Notes: generated by a model not told the origin, from the letters alone. 64,000 nt of DNA from Actinomyces sp. 432 (GCF_009930875.1 NZ_CP025249.1:2852001-2916000), one strand, 5' to 3'. Shown: positions 1 to 8,853, numbered from the stretch's first letter. Made by a program: numbers and translations.

Positions 1-727
1 TGACCTGGCCGCGGCGCACCGCCGCGAGCGCGGCCCGGGCCACATCGTCGGCCCGCAGCCAGGCGATCGGCGGCCAGGCCGCATCCATGCCGGCGCGGTC
101 GTGGAACTCCGAGCGCGTCAGGCCAGGGTTCACCACCGTGGCCGTTACGCCGGTGCCGCGCAGCTCACTGGCCAGGCCCTCGGTGAAGGTGCGCACCCAG
201 GCCTTGTGCGCCGCGTAGGTACCCATGGCGGTCAGCGCGGTCACGGAGGCGACGTTCAGGATGGCGCCGTGCCCGCGCGCGATCATCCCCGGCACGGCGG
301 CGTGGGTCAGCTCCATCACGGCACCGACCATCACGCTCAGGGCCCGCCGCTCCTGGGCGATGTCACCTTCTGCGAAGGCCTGCCCGACGGCAAAGCCGGC
401 GTTGTTGACCAGCAGGTCGATGGGCTGGGCCGCCACCTGCGCGGCGGTGTGCGGGGCATCCGGGCGGGCCGGACCCGCCGCGGGGTCGGCTGCGGGCGCT
501 GCGACGCGCAGTCGCTCGGCGACGCGGCCAACGTCATCGGCGACCGACAGGTCCGCGGCGATCACCTGCACGCCGACTCCCGCCGCCTGACTGATTTGCG
601 CGGCAACCCGATCCAGCCGCGCGCGCGTGCGGGCCACCAGCACCAGGTCGTGGTGGGCCTCGGCGAGCTGCCAGGCCAGCTCCAGGCCGATTCCGCTGGT
701 GGCGCCGGTGATGAGTGCGGTTCCCAT
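1..727 (-). CDS. SDR-family NAD(P)-dependent oxidoreductase (3' end outside window)
   Basis: This is a short-chain dehydrogenase/reductase, a cytosolic NAD(P)-linked oxidoreductase whose substrate cannot be told from sequence. I read it on the minus strand from the ATG at 727. The nucleotide-binding motif TGATSGIG is at residues 7-14, an NNAG motif lies near residue 106, and the catalytic Tyr/Lys are in YAAHK with a Ser (NVAS) upstream. The frame stays open to base 1, so the C-terminus is missing. It is divergent from the exonuclease III gene, with about 80 bp between the two starts. The motifs make the family call secure; the function is unknown. Confidence 0.88.
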   Translation of the reverse strand, partial: MGTALITGATSGIGLELAWQLAEAHHDLVLVARTRARLDRVAAQISQAAGVGVQVIAADLSVADDVGRVAERLRVAAPAADPAAGPARPDAPHTAAQVAAQPIDLLVNNAGFAVGQAFAEGDIAQERRALSVMVGAVMELTHAAVPGMIARGHGAILNVASVTALTAMGTYAAHKAWVRTFTEGLASELRGTGVTATVVNPGLTRSEFHDRAGMDAAWPPIAWLRADDVARAALAAVRRGQV

Positions 728-795
728 GGGGCTGAGCCTAGCCGCGCCGCCCACCGCCCGCACTACGCGCACGGGCGCCGGGCGGGCGGCCGCGG

Positions 796-801
796 TAGCC
801 T
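796..801 (+). promoter_or_regulatory. -10 hexamer TAGCCT, leaderless start of xth
   Basis: TAGCCT lies exactly 6 nt before the ATG at 808, the spacing expected if transcription starts at the start codon. No Shine-Dalgarno sequence is visible. Six other genes in the window share this geometry. Confidence 0.5.
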
Positions 802-807
802 GCCCGT

Positions 808-1613
808 ATGCGCCTGGCTACCTGGAACGTGAACTCCGCCCGCACCCGCGTCGACCGGATCGTCAGTTTCCTTCAGCGCAGGGACGTAGACGTGCTGGCC
901 ATGCAGGAGATCAAGTGCCGCCCCGACCAGTTCCCCGCGCGCCCTTCGAGGCGGCCGGCTACGAGCTGGCCGTGCATGGGCTGAACCAGTGGAACGGCGT
1001 GGCCATCGCCTCCCGGGTGGGGCTGGCGGACGTCGTTACCGCCTTCCCCGGGCAGCCCGGCTGGGCGGCGAAGGCGGGGGCCGAGCCGGTGGTGGAGGCA
1101 CGCGCTCTGGGCGCCACCGTCGGGGGCGGGGACGGCGAGCCGGTGCGGTTGTGGAGCCTGTACGTGCCCAACGGCCGCGAGCTGGCACACCCGCACTACC
1201 AGTACAAGCTGGCTTGGCTGGCGGCCCTGCGCGATGCTGCGGCAGGCTGGATGGCGGCGGATCCGGGCCAGGCGCTGGCACTGGTCGGCGACTGGAACGT
1301 GGCGCCGCGGGATGAGGACGTGTGGGATGTGAGCGTCTTCGAGGGCGCCACGCACGTGTCCGCGCCGGAGCGGGCTGCCCTGGCGGCGCTGGAGGCTGTC
1401 GGCCTGACCGAGGTCACGCGCGAGCGCGTCACCAACTACACGTACTGGGACTACCAGCAGCTGCGCTTCCCCCGCAACGAGGGCATGCGCATCGACTTCG
1501 TCTACGGCTCGGCCGCCTTCGCGGCGCGCGTGCGCGATGCCGCCATCGAGCGCGACGAGCGCAAGGGCAAGGGACCGAGCGATCACGTGCCCGTCATCGT
1601 CGACCTCGACTGA
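808..1613 (+). pseudogene. xth: Exodeoxyribonuclease III (one-base frameshift, probably a sequence error)
   Basis: This is an exonuclease III/AP endonuclease of the EEP fold, which cleaves at abasic sites in base-excision repair. The start MRLATWNVNS and the metal site MQEIKC are in the frame opened at 808. From about position 940 the protein continues in another frame: FEAAGYELAVHGLNQWNG, then GDWNVAPRDEDVWD, and finally the SDHVPV motif at the C-terminus. One base is missing near 931-945 in a C/G-rich run (TTCCCCGCGCGCCC). Restoring it gives 268 codons, the normal family length. Every expected motif survives on both sides, so I suspect a consensus error, though true inactivation is possible. 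Confidence 0.85.
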
Positions 1614-1909
1614 CCGGGATGGCCCGGGGTCCGCCCTCGCGTCGGCCTTCACACGGTGCGCCACGGCGCGCTAGTGCGAGTGACGCACGCTTAGCCATCG
1701 GTGCGCGTCACAAGAACCGCGAAATTCTGCGGTTTCACTAAGCGCGCCGAAAACGGCGAAGGGCTCCAGCGTGCGCCGGGTCCTTCGCCGCACGTGGGAG
1801 CGTCGGCGCCGCGAGTCGGGCAATTTCAAAAATGGCTGTTTTTCAAGGAAAAGTCCCGATTCAGGTAATTGGGGCGACCGGCTGAGCGTGCGCGGCCGCG
1901 ATGCCCGAG
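1614..1909. other. Convergent intergenic region, no gene seen
   Basis: About 296 bp lie between xth and the serine hydrolase, which end tail to tail. The region holds several short dyads, including ACCGC-N8-GCGGT near 1716-1733 and GTGACGC...GCGTCAC near 1680-1711. They could act as terminators, but none has a clear T-run. No coding frame looks real. Confidence 0.4.
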
Positions 1910-2881
1910 TCATAGGGCGAGTAGCTGGGCGCTGAGCGCGGGCCAGTTCTCCCGGTGCACGGCACTGAAGGGGCGCGCGCCCAGGAATACCGCCTGGCGG
2001 CGGGCGACCGGGTCTATCCAGATGAATGAGCCGGACTGGCCGAAGTGGCCGAAGGTCTCGGGGCTGTTCGTCGGGGCGGTCCAGTGCGGCTGCTTGGCGC
2101 CGCGAATCTCCAGGCCAAGGCCGAATTCGTTTGCGGCCTGGCGTCCGTATCCGGGCAGTACGCCCGGCAGGCCGGGGTGGACGGGGCGGCGTGCGGCTGC
2201 GGCAAGAGCGGGCGAGACGAGGGTTGGGGCTGCGAGCTCGCGGGCGAAGGCGGCCAGGTCGGCGGCGCTGCCCGTCCCCGAGTATGCGGGCGAGCCGGGG
2301 ATGCGGACACTCGCCATGCCGAGGGGTTCGAGGACGCTGGTCTCAACCCACTCCTCAAGCGGGGTGGCGGTCGCCTCCTCCAGGCACCGACCGAGGATTT
2401 CGAAGCCGCGGTTGGAGTAGATGCGGCGGTGGCGCGGCGGCGCCAGGACGGCATCGGAGTCGAAGGCGATGCCGGAGGCGTGGGCGAGCAGGTCACGGAT
2501 GGTGGCGCCGGGCAGGCCGGGCGCAGCCGAGGCGCCGAGGTCCAGCAGGTGCCGGTCGGCGGCGACCAGGACGCTCCAGGCGACGATCGGTTTGGTCAGG
2601 GATGCGAGTGGGAAGACCGTGTTGCCGTCGCCGACCTGGGCGAGAGTGCGGAAGCGGGGTCGTGTGCTGGGGGCCGAGGGGGCGCCGGTGCCCGCGTCCG
2701 TGCGGTGTTCATCGGCGATGAGCGCGATGGGGAAGTCGAAAGCCGTTACGGCAGGGAGGGCCTCCGGCCCGACCGGGGCGGGCACGGCGCCAAACCCAGC
2801 AGGGAGGGCCTCCGGCCCGACCGGGGCGGGCACGGCGCCAAACCCAGCAGGGAGGGCCCCCGGCCCGGACGTGGTCGGCAC
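1910..2881 (-). CDS. Serine hydrolase, class C beta-lactamase/esterase family
   Basis: This is a serine hydrolase of the beta-lactamase/DD-peptidase fold. The nucleophile motif SLTK is near residues 92-95, the second motif is YSN (YSNRGFEILGR), and HFGQSGS near the C-terminus fills the third-motif position. No signal peptide is evident, so an esterase-like role is as likely as action on beta-lactams or peptidoglycan. The GTG start at 2881 is supported by AGGAGG five bases upstream. Residues 1-45 are an insertion of 16-residue repeats rich in Pro, Ala and Gly. The gene begins 9 bp after the nitroreductase stop, so the two are probably co-transcribed. Confidence 0.8.
   Translation of the reverse strand: MPTTSGPGALPAGFGAVPAPVGPEALPAGFGAVPAPVGPEALPAVTAFDFPIALIADEHRTDAGTGAPSAPSTRPRFRTLAQVGDGNTVFPLASLTKPIVAWSVLVAADRHLLDLGASAAPGLPGATIRDLLAHASGIAFDSDAVLAPPRHRRIYSNRGFEILGRCLEEATATPLEEWVETSVLEPLGMASVRIPGSPAYSGTGSAADLAAFARELAAPTLVSPALAAAARRPVHPGLPGVLPGYGRQAANEFGLGLEIRGAKQPHWTAPTNSPETFGHFGQSGSFIWIDPVARRQAVFLGARPFSAVHRENWPALSAQLLAL
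2751..2867. repeat. 48-bp tandem repeat inside the serine hydrolase 5' end
   Basis: Two perfect 48-bp units lie at 2751-2798 and 2799-2846, followed by a diverging partial third unit from 2847. The unit is a whole number of codons (16), so copy changes keep the frame. It encodes a GPEALPAGFGAVPAPV-type segment ahead of the catalytic domain. Confidence 0.9.
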
Positions 2882-2890
2882 GGCTCCTCC

Positions 2891-3727
2891 TCAGTGCAGG
2901 CAGAGCAGTTGCTCGTGGAGGACATCCAGTACGGGCGCTTGCGAGGCCGGGCCGCCGCCCAGGGCGCGGGCGATCTGGGTGGTGAAGGAGTCGACGCGGT
3001 TGTTGGTGTCACGCAGGTCGTAGTACTGCTGGACCTCGGCGTCGTAGGCGGCCAGGGCGTCGACGTGGGCGTCGAGGTCGGGGTAGGTGTCCACGGAGGT
3101 GACGATCTCGCGGGGCAGGCGCGGCTTGTATTGCGGTTCCTGGGCGGGGTGGCCCACCAGCAGTCCGAGCAGCGGGTAGGTGCGCTTGGGCAGGCCCAGG
3201 GCGGTGATGACACGGCGCACGTCGCCGATGATGGAACCGAGGTAGACGGTGCCCAGGCCCAGGGACTCGGCCGCGACCACCATGTTCTGGGCGGCGATGA
3301 CGGCGTCCTCAACGCCCTGGAGGAACAGGGCGGTGCGCTCGAGCGGCTCCAGGGAGGCGCCGGCCCGCTCGCGGATGACGGCGTTGCGGTGCAGGTCCAC
3401 CACGAACACGAACAGCTCCCCGCGCTCTCCACCCACGTAGGGCTGGCCGGAGGCGAGGTGAAGCTGCGCGCGCACCGCGGGGTCCTGGACCCGGATGACG
3501 GTTACCTGCTGCTGGAAGGAGGAGCTGGCGGCCTGACGGGCGACATCCAGCAGGGTGGACACCACGTCCTCGGCAACCGGCTCGGAGGTGTAGGCGCGGA
3601 TGGTGCGGTGGGCCAGCTGGGTGGCGATTGTGGTGTTGGTGACTGGGGTGGCCAAGGGGGCGGTCAGGGCGTTAGTAGGCGCTGAGGCAGCGGCGCCGGT
3701 GGAGTCATTGGCGGGCGTGGTCGTCAT
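2891..3727 (-). CDS. Nitroreductase-family NADPH-dependent flavin oxidoreductase
   Basis: The product is a 278-residue flavoprotein of the NfsA/FRP type, expected to bind FMN and reduce quinones or nitro compounds with NAD(P)H. Family features seen are HRTIRAYTSEPV near residues 41-52, RQAASSSFQQQ (the FMN-binding SSSxQ segment), and the QNMVVAAESLGLGTVYLGSI core. A low-complexity Thr/Ala-rich stretch of about 35 residues precedes the fold, so a shorter start is conceivable, but ATG 3727 is the obvious one. It is the first gene of a pair with the serine hydrolase. Confidence 0.85.
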   Translation of the reverse strand: MTTTPANDSTGAAASAPTNALTAPLATPVTNTTIATQLAHRTIRAYTSEPVAEDVVSTLLDVARQAASSSFQQQVTVIRVQDPAVRAQLHLASGQPYVGGERGELFVFVVDLHRNAVIRERAGASLEPLERTALFLQGVEDAVIAAQNMVVAAESLGLGTVYLGSIIGDVRRVITALGLPKRTYPLLGLLVGHPAQEPQYKPRLPREIVTSVDTYPDLDAHVDALAAYDAEVQQYYDLRDTNNRVDSFTTQIARALGGGPASQAPVLDVLHEQLLCLH

Positions 3728-3826
3728 GTCTCGACTCTAGCCCGGTCGGCCGGGTTGGCGCCGGGAGACTCGGGCGACAGCCACGAGCGGGGACGGCCCC
3801 GGCGGCGGACGCCTACGATGGGGCCG

Positions 3827-4588
3827 ATGCCCTTCTACCACCGCCCGCGTCGCCCGTTGCGCCAGACGCTCCAGCCCCGCCCGAGCACGAGCGCACCCGA
3901 TGCGGCGGACGTCGCGGGAGTGGGTTACGCCGTCGTCGACCTGGAGACCACGGGGCTGTCACCGGCGGCGGACTCGATTATCGAGATCGGCCTGGTTCTG
4001 GCGGGACCGGACGGGACGGTGGAGCGGACCTGGTCAACCCTGGTGAACCCGGGCGTCGGCGTCGATGTGGGGCCCACGCACATTCACGGGCTGGTGTCCG
4101 AGGATCTGATCGGGGCGCCCGCGCTCGCTGACGTCGCCGACCTGCTGGTGCGCGACCTGGCGGGACGGGCGGTCGTGGCCCACAACGCGCGCTTCGACGT
4201 CGGCTTCCTCACCCAGGCGCTGGGCGGCTTGGACCGCCTGGAGCGCGGGGCGCGAGTGCCGCGGGTGTGCACCATGGAACTGGCGCGGCACTTCATGGCC
4301 ACCCCGTCGCGGCGGCTGGTGACCTGCTGCGAGACCGCCGGGGTTCAGATTGGGCGGCACCACACGGCGCTCGACGACGCCCTTGCCAGTGCCGGGCTGC
4401 TGCGCCACTACATGGCGGTGGGGCGGGAGCGCGGCGAGGAGCCGGTGGCCTGGTCGCGCTCCCTGGCCGAGGCGGTGGTCTTCAATGGCTGGCGCTGGAG
4501 TGAGGCGTCGGCCCGCGCCCAGGAGGCGCGCCTGGTGCCGCGCCGCGGCGATGGCGTGCTGCGGCAGGTTGACGCCGGGCGGCTGTAG
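3827..4588 (+). CDS. DEDDh 3'-5' exonuclease (DNA polymerase III epsilon-like)
   Basis: This is an exonuclease of the DnaQ superfamily. The three Exo motifs are intact: DLETTGL (Exo I), HNARFD (Exo II) and HTALDDA (Exo III with its catalytic His). The fold fills residues 30-200 and a roughly 55-residue C-terminal extension follows. I chose ATG 3827 because an upstream in-frame ATG (3818) lies inside a TACGAT hexamer that sits 7 nt before 3827, consistent with a near-leaderless start. Such stand-alone proteins are common in actinobacteria, and whether this one proofreads or trims other nucleic acids is unknown. Confidence 0.85.
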   Translation: MPFYHRPRRPLRQTLQPRPSTSAPDAADVAGVGYAVVDLETTGLSPAADSIIEIGLVLAGPDGTVERTWSTLVNPGVGVDVGPTHIHGLVSEDLIGAPALADVADLLVRDLAGRAVVAHNARFDVGFLTQALGGLDRLERGARVPRVCTMELARHFMATPSRRLVTCCETAGVQIGRHHTALDDALASAGLLRHYMAVGRERGEEPVAWSRSLAEAVVFNGWRWSEASARAQEARLVPRRGDGVLRQVDAGRL

Positions 4589-4706
4589 GACGTGGCAAAC
4601 GCGCATTACGCATGTGGGCTAGCAGACCTGTGCGTAGTACATAGAATCTGATTTGTGATTTACTGCCGCGGGTTCGTATCCGCACGTCTCGTCGAGAGGC
4701 TCCCTG

Positions 4707-7085
4707 ATGTCTTCGATCCCCCTGGCAGCTCCTGGTTCGTCCTTTGGTTTGTTGCCTGGGGGCCGCGTGGAGTGGTGGGAGGTGTTGCGTGATCGTGTGA
4801 CCGGCACGGCCTGGTTCGGACGCCTGTTGCGGTTTCGGGCGGCGTGTTCGTGGGTGGCGGCCGTGGTGGTGCTGGTGGCACTGATCGTGTCGCCGACGTT
4901 GCGGGCGGCCCTGGGCGCGTGGATCGGCTGCATGTGGCTGGTGCTGTGCTGGTTCGCACTGGCGCGGGCGAAGAGCGTGTCTTGGGCGCTGGTGTCCGGG
5001 GTGCTGGCGGCGGCGATGCCGTGGGCGGGGGTCATCGCGGCAACGAGTACGTGGGTGTCGGGGTTGGCTGAGGTGTCGGTGAGCTCTACGGCCGCTTCGG
5101 TGGTGGTGGCCCCGTTGGTGGAGGAGGTGGGCAAGCTGGTGCCGCTGGCGGTGCTGGCAGTGGCGGCTCCGGGGCGGGCGCGGCGGCTGCTGGCGAGCGA
5201 CTGGCTGGTGCTGGGCGTGGCTTGTGGCGCTGGGTTTGAGGCGGTTGAGGAGATGGCGCGTCGTGTTCTCATCTTGGAGGCGCAGCCGAGCCTGTTCGGT
5301 GCATTGGGTATGTTGACGTGTTCCTATCAGGGTGTCGGCGACTTGGAGTGCTTGGGCGCGGCCACGTTCTCCCTCAGTCCGTTCTCAGGTCAGGCGGGGG
5401 AGTATCTGGTTTTCGCGGGGCACGCGATAGTGACCGGCCTGGTGGCCGGGACGGTGGGGTTGTCCGTAGCTGCGTGGCGCCGGTGCGCAGGCATGACCGG
5501 TCCGGGGCGCCTGGTGGCGCGGGCGGTGTGCGCGCTGGCGCCGTTGTGGGCGTTGTGGGTGGCGATGGTGGATCACGCCGGCCGCAACGCCAGTCAGTAC
5601 GGTGCCTGGTCGAGTACCGGGGACCAGGCGCCGTGGTGGCCGGTGGGGGCCACTTCTGCTTTGACGCTGGGCGGTCACGGGCGCGGCTGGGTCCTGCTGG
5701 CCTTGTTGGGTGTGGCGTGGCTGTTGGACATGCGCACGCTGTGGGAGGGCGGCTACACGCTGTCGCTTGAGGGTGACGACGGCGGCGGGCGGTGGGGGCT
5801 GTGGCGGCTGCGGCGCATCAAGGCGCTGCGCTATGACCGCTGGCGGCCGCTGCGGGCGGTGCTGATCGATCTGGTAGCCACCGCGGGGATTGAGTGGCGG
5901 TGGGCCTACCTCACGCTGCTTGAGGCCGCCGACACACGCCAACCAAGTTTGTTGGCGGTTACGCCCGCGAGGCTGCGCGTGGGCCGGGAGGAGGCGGCGC
6001 GCGCGGTGCTGGACGCCGTGCCGCAGCGCTGGTGGGTGTGGCGGCTGGCGGGCGTGGGCTCCCTGGGGGTGGCCGTCGGCGTGGTGGCTCTCGCCCCGGT
6101 GCTGGCCGCTGCCCTGGAGACGCAGTTGAGTAGCTCCGGGGTCTTGTGGTGGCTAGCGGGGATTCTCCACGCGCTGGGGGCCTGGTGGGAGGGCCTGAGC
6201 CTGGGGCAGAAGGCCGCATTGGTGTTCTTTGTTGGGGCGGTGGTGGTGCTCACCGGAGGGACGCTGGGGCTGGCCTTCGAGGTCGGCATGGGTGTTACCA
6301 CTGCTCTCGGAGCGGCTCATGGCGCCGCTGACCTCATGCGTGACCCGTCCGGGACGGCACGCCGCTATGTATCCACCCACACGCCCGCTGAGGTGGTCTT
6401 GGACTTGGCCTTGACGGCGCTGACCTTCGTGGGCGGTGGCGCGGTCAGTGGGATGGGCGGGCAGACCGCCCGCGGCGCCTACTGGGCCTCCCGGCAGGCC
6501 GCCCGCGAGGCCCGCTACGAGTACTGGCTGTGGCACAATAACCGGCCCGCCTGGCGTAGTTACGTCAAGGACCGCAACCAGGCCGTACGCCGGTACCTGG
6601 CCGATGAAACCGGTGCGGTAAAGCCCGGTTTATTCGATCCGCGTGCCGGCAAGCACTACCCCGGCGTGCGCAAACCCGTGCGCGGGTCCAGTGAGGGCGG
6701 TGTCGGTACCTGGGGTAAGGGCAAGAACCACAGCCCCTCCTGGCGCTCGGCGACCTATGAGGAGCAGGTCACCGGCGTGCGCGTGGATGACTCCTACTTC
6801 GTGGGCGGCAAGGAGTTCGACGGCTTCAGGGACGGCGTGCTCCTCGAGGCCAAGGGCGAGGGCCTGGCCAACCTCATGAACAAACCCTGGGGCGAACACA
6901 TTGTCGATGACGCGGTCGAGCAGGCGAGAGAACAGGTCGCGGCCGTGCGCGCCACCGGCACCAACACCCCCATACACTGGCACATCGCCGAAAAAGAATT
7001 CTACGATGTTCTCCGAGACCTACAGAAAGACGGTAAATTCGCTTCCGAGGTCAAGCTGTTCTTCACCCCACCCAACTACTACTAA
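4707..7085 (+). CDS. PrsW-like membrane protease fused to a C-terminal Tox-REase-5-like nuclease toxin
   Basis: The product is a 792-residue polytopic membrane protein. Residues about 45-350 carry PrsW-family intramembrane metalloprotease marks: EEVGK (E139-E140), FEAVEE (177-182), GHAIVTG (238-244) and DHAGRN (from 289), set in hydrophobic segments. More membrane segments lie at about 450-475 and 505-545. The last 110 residues are soluble and contain a PD-(D/E)XK-type site: EFDG with D705, then LLEAKG with E714 and K716, matching Tox-REase-5 of polymorphic toxins. An immunity-type gene follows after 52 bp. PrsW peptidases are known as release domains in polymorphic toxins, so I infer that the protease moiety frees or delivers the nuclease. 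GAGAGG precedes the ATG. Confidence 0.75.
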   Translation: MSSIPLAAPGSSFGLLPGGRVEWWEVLRDRVTGTAWFGRLLRFRAACSWVAAVVVLVALIVSPTLRAALGAWIGCMWLVLCWFALARAKSVSWALVSGVLAAAMPWAGVIAATSTWVSGLAEVSVSSTAASVVVAPLVEEVGKLVPLAVLAVAAPGRARRLLASDWLVLGVACGAGFEAVEEMARRVLILEAQPSLFGALGMLTCSYQGVGDLECLGAATFSLSPFSGQAGEYLVFAGHAIVTGLVAGTVGLSVAAWRRCAGMTGPGRLVARAVCALAPLWALWVAMVDHAGRNASQYGAWSSTGDQAPWWPVGATSALTLGGHGRGWVLLALLGVAWLLDMRTLWEGGYTLSLEGDDGGGRWGLWRLRRIKALRYDRWRPLRAVLIDLVATAGIEWRWAYLTLLEAADTRQPSLLAVTPARLRVGREEAARAVLDAVPQRWWVWRLAGVGSLGVAVGVVALAPVLAAALETQLSSSGVLWWLAGILHALGAWWEGLSLGQKAALVFFVGAVVVLTGGTLGLAFEVGMGVTTALGAAHGAADLMRDPSGTARRYVSTHTPAEVVLDLALTALTFVGGGAVSGMGGQTARGAYWASRQAAREARYEYWLWHNNRPAWRSYVKDRNQAVRRYLADETGAVKPGLFDPRAGKHYPGVRKPVRGSSEGGVGTWGKGKNHSPSWRSATYEEQVTGVRVDDSYFVGGKEFDGFRDGVLLEAKGEGLANLMNKPWGEHIVDDAVEQAREQVAAVRATGTNTPIHWHIAEKEFYDVLRDLQKDGKFASEVKLFFTPPNYY

Positions 7086-7137
7086 CCAGCAACCACAACC
7101 GGTCCACAACCGCAGCCAACAGGAAAGGACAATCATC

Positions 7138-7788
7138 ATGAGATGGAAACTTGTGTTCAGGACATACCGCCCGGGTTTGGACCAGGACATGGATGAGTCG
7201 ATCGTCAAGGCGTGGGAGTTCATGCAGGCCATCAAGCCGTATGACCCCACCTTCCACCGGTGGCGGGAGACCGCCCGCACCAAGGCGCAGGCCGAGGCCA
7301 ACCCCAATATCGAAACCCTCGACCAACTCCGCCAGTCCGTCTACGCAAGCGCCGACCCCGAACTCCCCGGCGCCATCCGATCATTCTTCAGCGGCGACAT
7401 TGACACCGACGGAAGCAGCCTTAGCATCCAGTTGGGCATGCCCAGTCCCGACACCCACTTCATAAGCCTGCACACAGGCCACGCGCTCGGGGCGCGTATT
7501 GACGCCGACGAGGACTTCGCCGACTGGCTGATATACACCGGCGCCCGCATCATCAACCCCACCATCGGCGCACTACGACGAGACGGCGAGCCTCTCAACC
7601 CCGACCCCGAACCATACGACTTCGGACCCGGGTGGAAGATGTTCTTCCACCAGGACTCACCCCACTGGCCCCAGGCCTGCGCCCTAGCAAACAAGACCAT
7701 GCCCGTAGCCGAGGGCGCCATCCTCACCTACGGCACCCCCGACACCTACACCCAAACCCTCAACCAATGGCCCCGCGACAACGCATGA
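7138..7788 (+). CDS. Putative immunity protein for the Tox-REase-5-like toxin (Imm52-like)
   Basis: The product is a soluble 216-residue protein with no signal or membrane segment, directly downstream of the nuclease toxin and preceded by AGGAAAGGA. I recall that Tox-REase-5 toxins are typically paired with Imm52-family proteins, and the length, the Trp/Asp-rich alpha/beta character and the FSGDID motif fit that, but I could not run a profile search. A close paralogue lies at 8150-8797, differing mainly at the N-terminus and in the segment of residues 60-100. The inferred role is to bind and neutralise the cognate nuclease. Codon use is richer in A and C than in the flanking genes, which suggests acquisition. 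Confidence 0.65.
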   Translation: MRWKLVFRTYRPGLDQDMDESIVKAWEFMQAIKPYDPTFHRWRETARTKAQAEANPNIETLDQLRQSVYASADPELPGAIRSFFSGDIDTDGSSLSIQLGMPSPDTHFISLHTGHALGARIDADEDFADWLIYTGARIINPTIGALRRDGEPLNPDPEPYDFGPGWKMFFHQDSPHWPQACALANKTMPVAEGAILTYGTPDTYTQTLNQWPRDNA

Positions 7789-7875
7789 ACATCACGGCCT
7801 GACTCCGGATCACACCCCCGACCCTCAAGCCGAACCACCGCCGTCGCCGTAGTCGACAAGCATGCACCGCCCCAT

Positions 7876-8100
7876 GAGGGCGGGGTCGGCACCTGGGGCA
7901 AGGGCAAGAACCACAGCCCCTCCTGGCGCTCGGCGACCCATGAGGAGCAGGTCACCGGCGTGCGCGCCACCGGCACCAACACACCCATACACTGGCACAT
8001 CGCCGAACAAGAACTATACGAACGACTCCTCGAACTCCAGAAGCACAATAAGTTTCCCGCCACCATCAAGCTCTTCTTCACCCCACCCAACTACTACTAA
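7876..8100 (+). pseudogene. Orphan toxin C-terminus with the catalytic core deleted
   Basis: This stretch encodes EGGVGTWGKGKNHSPSW, then SATHEEQVTGVR, then ATGTNTPIHWHIAE, and ends LFFTPPNYY plus stop. It is therefore a second copy of the toxin tail at 6692-7085. Compared with the intact gene, exactly 56 codons (168 bp) are missing. That segment holds the FDG...EAK nuclease site. The junction falls on an 8-bp direct repeat CGTGCGCG present at both edges in the intact copy (6776-6783 and 6944-6951). There is no start codon or ribosome site of its own. It is a disarmed, probably untranslated cassette sitting before its own immunity gene. Confidence 0.85.
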
Positions 8101-8149
8101 CCGCCACCCACAACCAACAACAGCAAGGCAGCAGGAAAGGACAGACGCC

Positions 8150-8797
8150 ATGAAATGGTATCTAGATTTCAGCATCTATCGGCCCGGCCTTGACCAGCGT
8201 ATGGATGAGTCGATCGCCAGGGCGTGGGAGTTCATGCAGGCCATCAAGCCGTATGACCCCACCTTCCACCGGTGGCGGGAAACCGCCCGCACCAAGGCAC
8301 AGGCCGAGGCCAACCCCAACATCGAAACCCTCGACCAACTCCGTGGGGCCGTCTACAACACTATGAAACCCGACCTACCCGGCGCTCAGCTTATGCTGTT
8401 CAGCGGCGACATCGATGCCGACGGCAGCACCCTTGACATCCAACTGGGCTTAGGGCTCGCCGACACCCACTTCATCGCCTTGCACACAGGCCACGCGCTC
8501 GGGGCGCGTATTGACGCTGATGAGGACTTCGCCGACTGGCTGATATACACCGGTGCCCGCATTGTCAACCCCACCATCGGCGCACTGAGCAGACAAGGCT
8601 CGCCGCTCAACCCCGACCCCGAACCCTACGACTTCGGACCCGGGTGGAAGATGTTCTTCCACCGCGACTCACCCCACTGGGGCCAGGCCCACGCCCTCGC
8701 AAGCAAAGCCGTGCCCGTAGCAGAAGGAGCCATCCTCACCTACGGCACCCCCGACACCTACACCCAAACCCTCAACCAATGGCCCCACCAGCAATGA
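8150..8797 (+). CDS. Second putative immunity protein (paralogue of 7138-7788)
   Basis: The product has 215 residues and is closely similar to the upstream immunity protein along its length, for example AWEFMQAIKPYDPTFHRW, DFADWLIYTGARI and GPGWKMFFH. It diverges in the first 12 residues and around residues 65-100. AGGAAAGGA precedes the ATG, as in the first copy. It follows the disarmed toxin tail by 49 bp, preserving the toxin-then-immunity order. It may protect against a variant toxin carried by sister strains. The immunity role is inferred from position and paralogy. Confidence 0.65.
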   Translation: MKWYLDFSIYRPGLDQRMDESIARAWEFMQAIKPYDPTFHRWRETARTKAQAEANPNIETLDQLRGAVYNTMKPDLPGAQLMLFSGDIDADGSTLDIQLGLGLADTHFIALHTGHALGARIDADEDFADWLIYTGARIVNPTIGALSRQGSPLNPDPEPYDFGPGWKMFFHRDSPHWGQAHALASKAVPVAEGAILTYGTPDTYTQTLNQWPHQQ

Positions 8798-8853
8798 CCG
8801 GCGTGGCCGACGAGATGACCTAGACGAGATGACCCAATAGAACCGAATTGGGA

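Noticed and set aside
808..1613. xth as a truly dead gene
   Set aside because: A single missing base and seven similar cases elsewhere make a consensus error more likely than decay.
2045..3685. Long open frame on the plus strand opposite the serine hydrolase and nitroreductase genes
   Set aside because: It is a GC-driven antisense shadow. Its translation is Gly/Arg-rich without domains, while the minus-strand genes have clear catalytic motifs.
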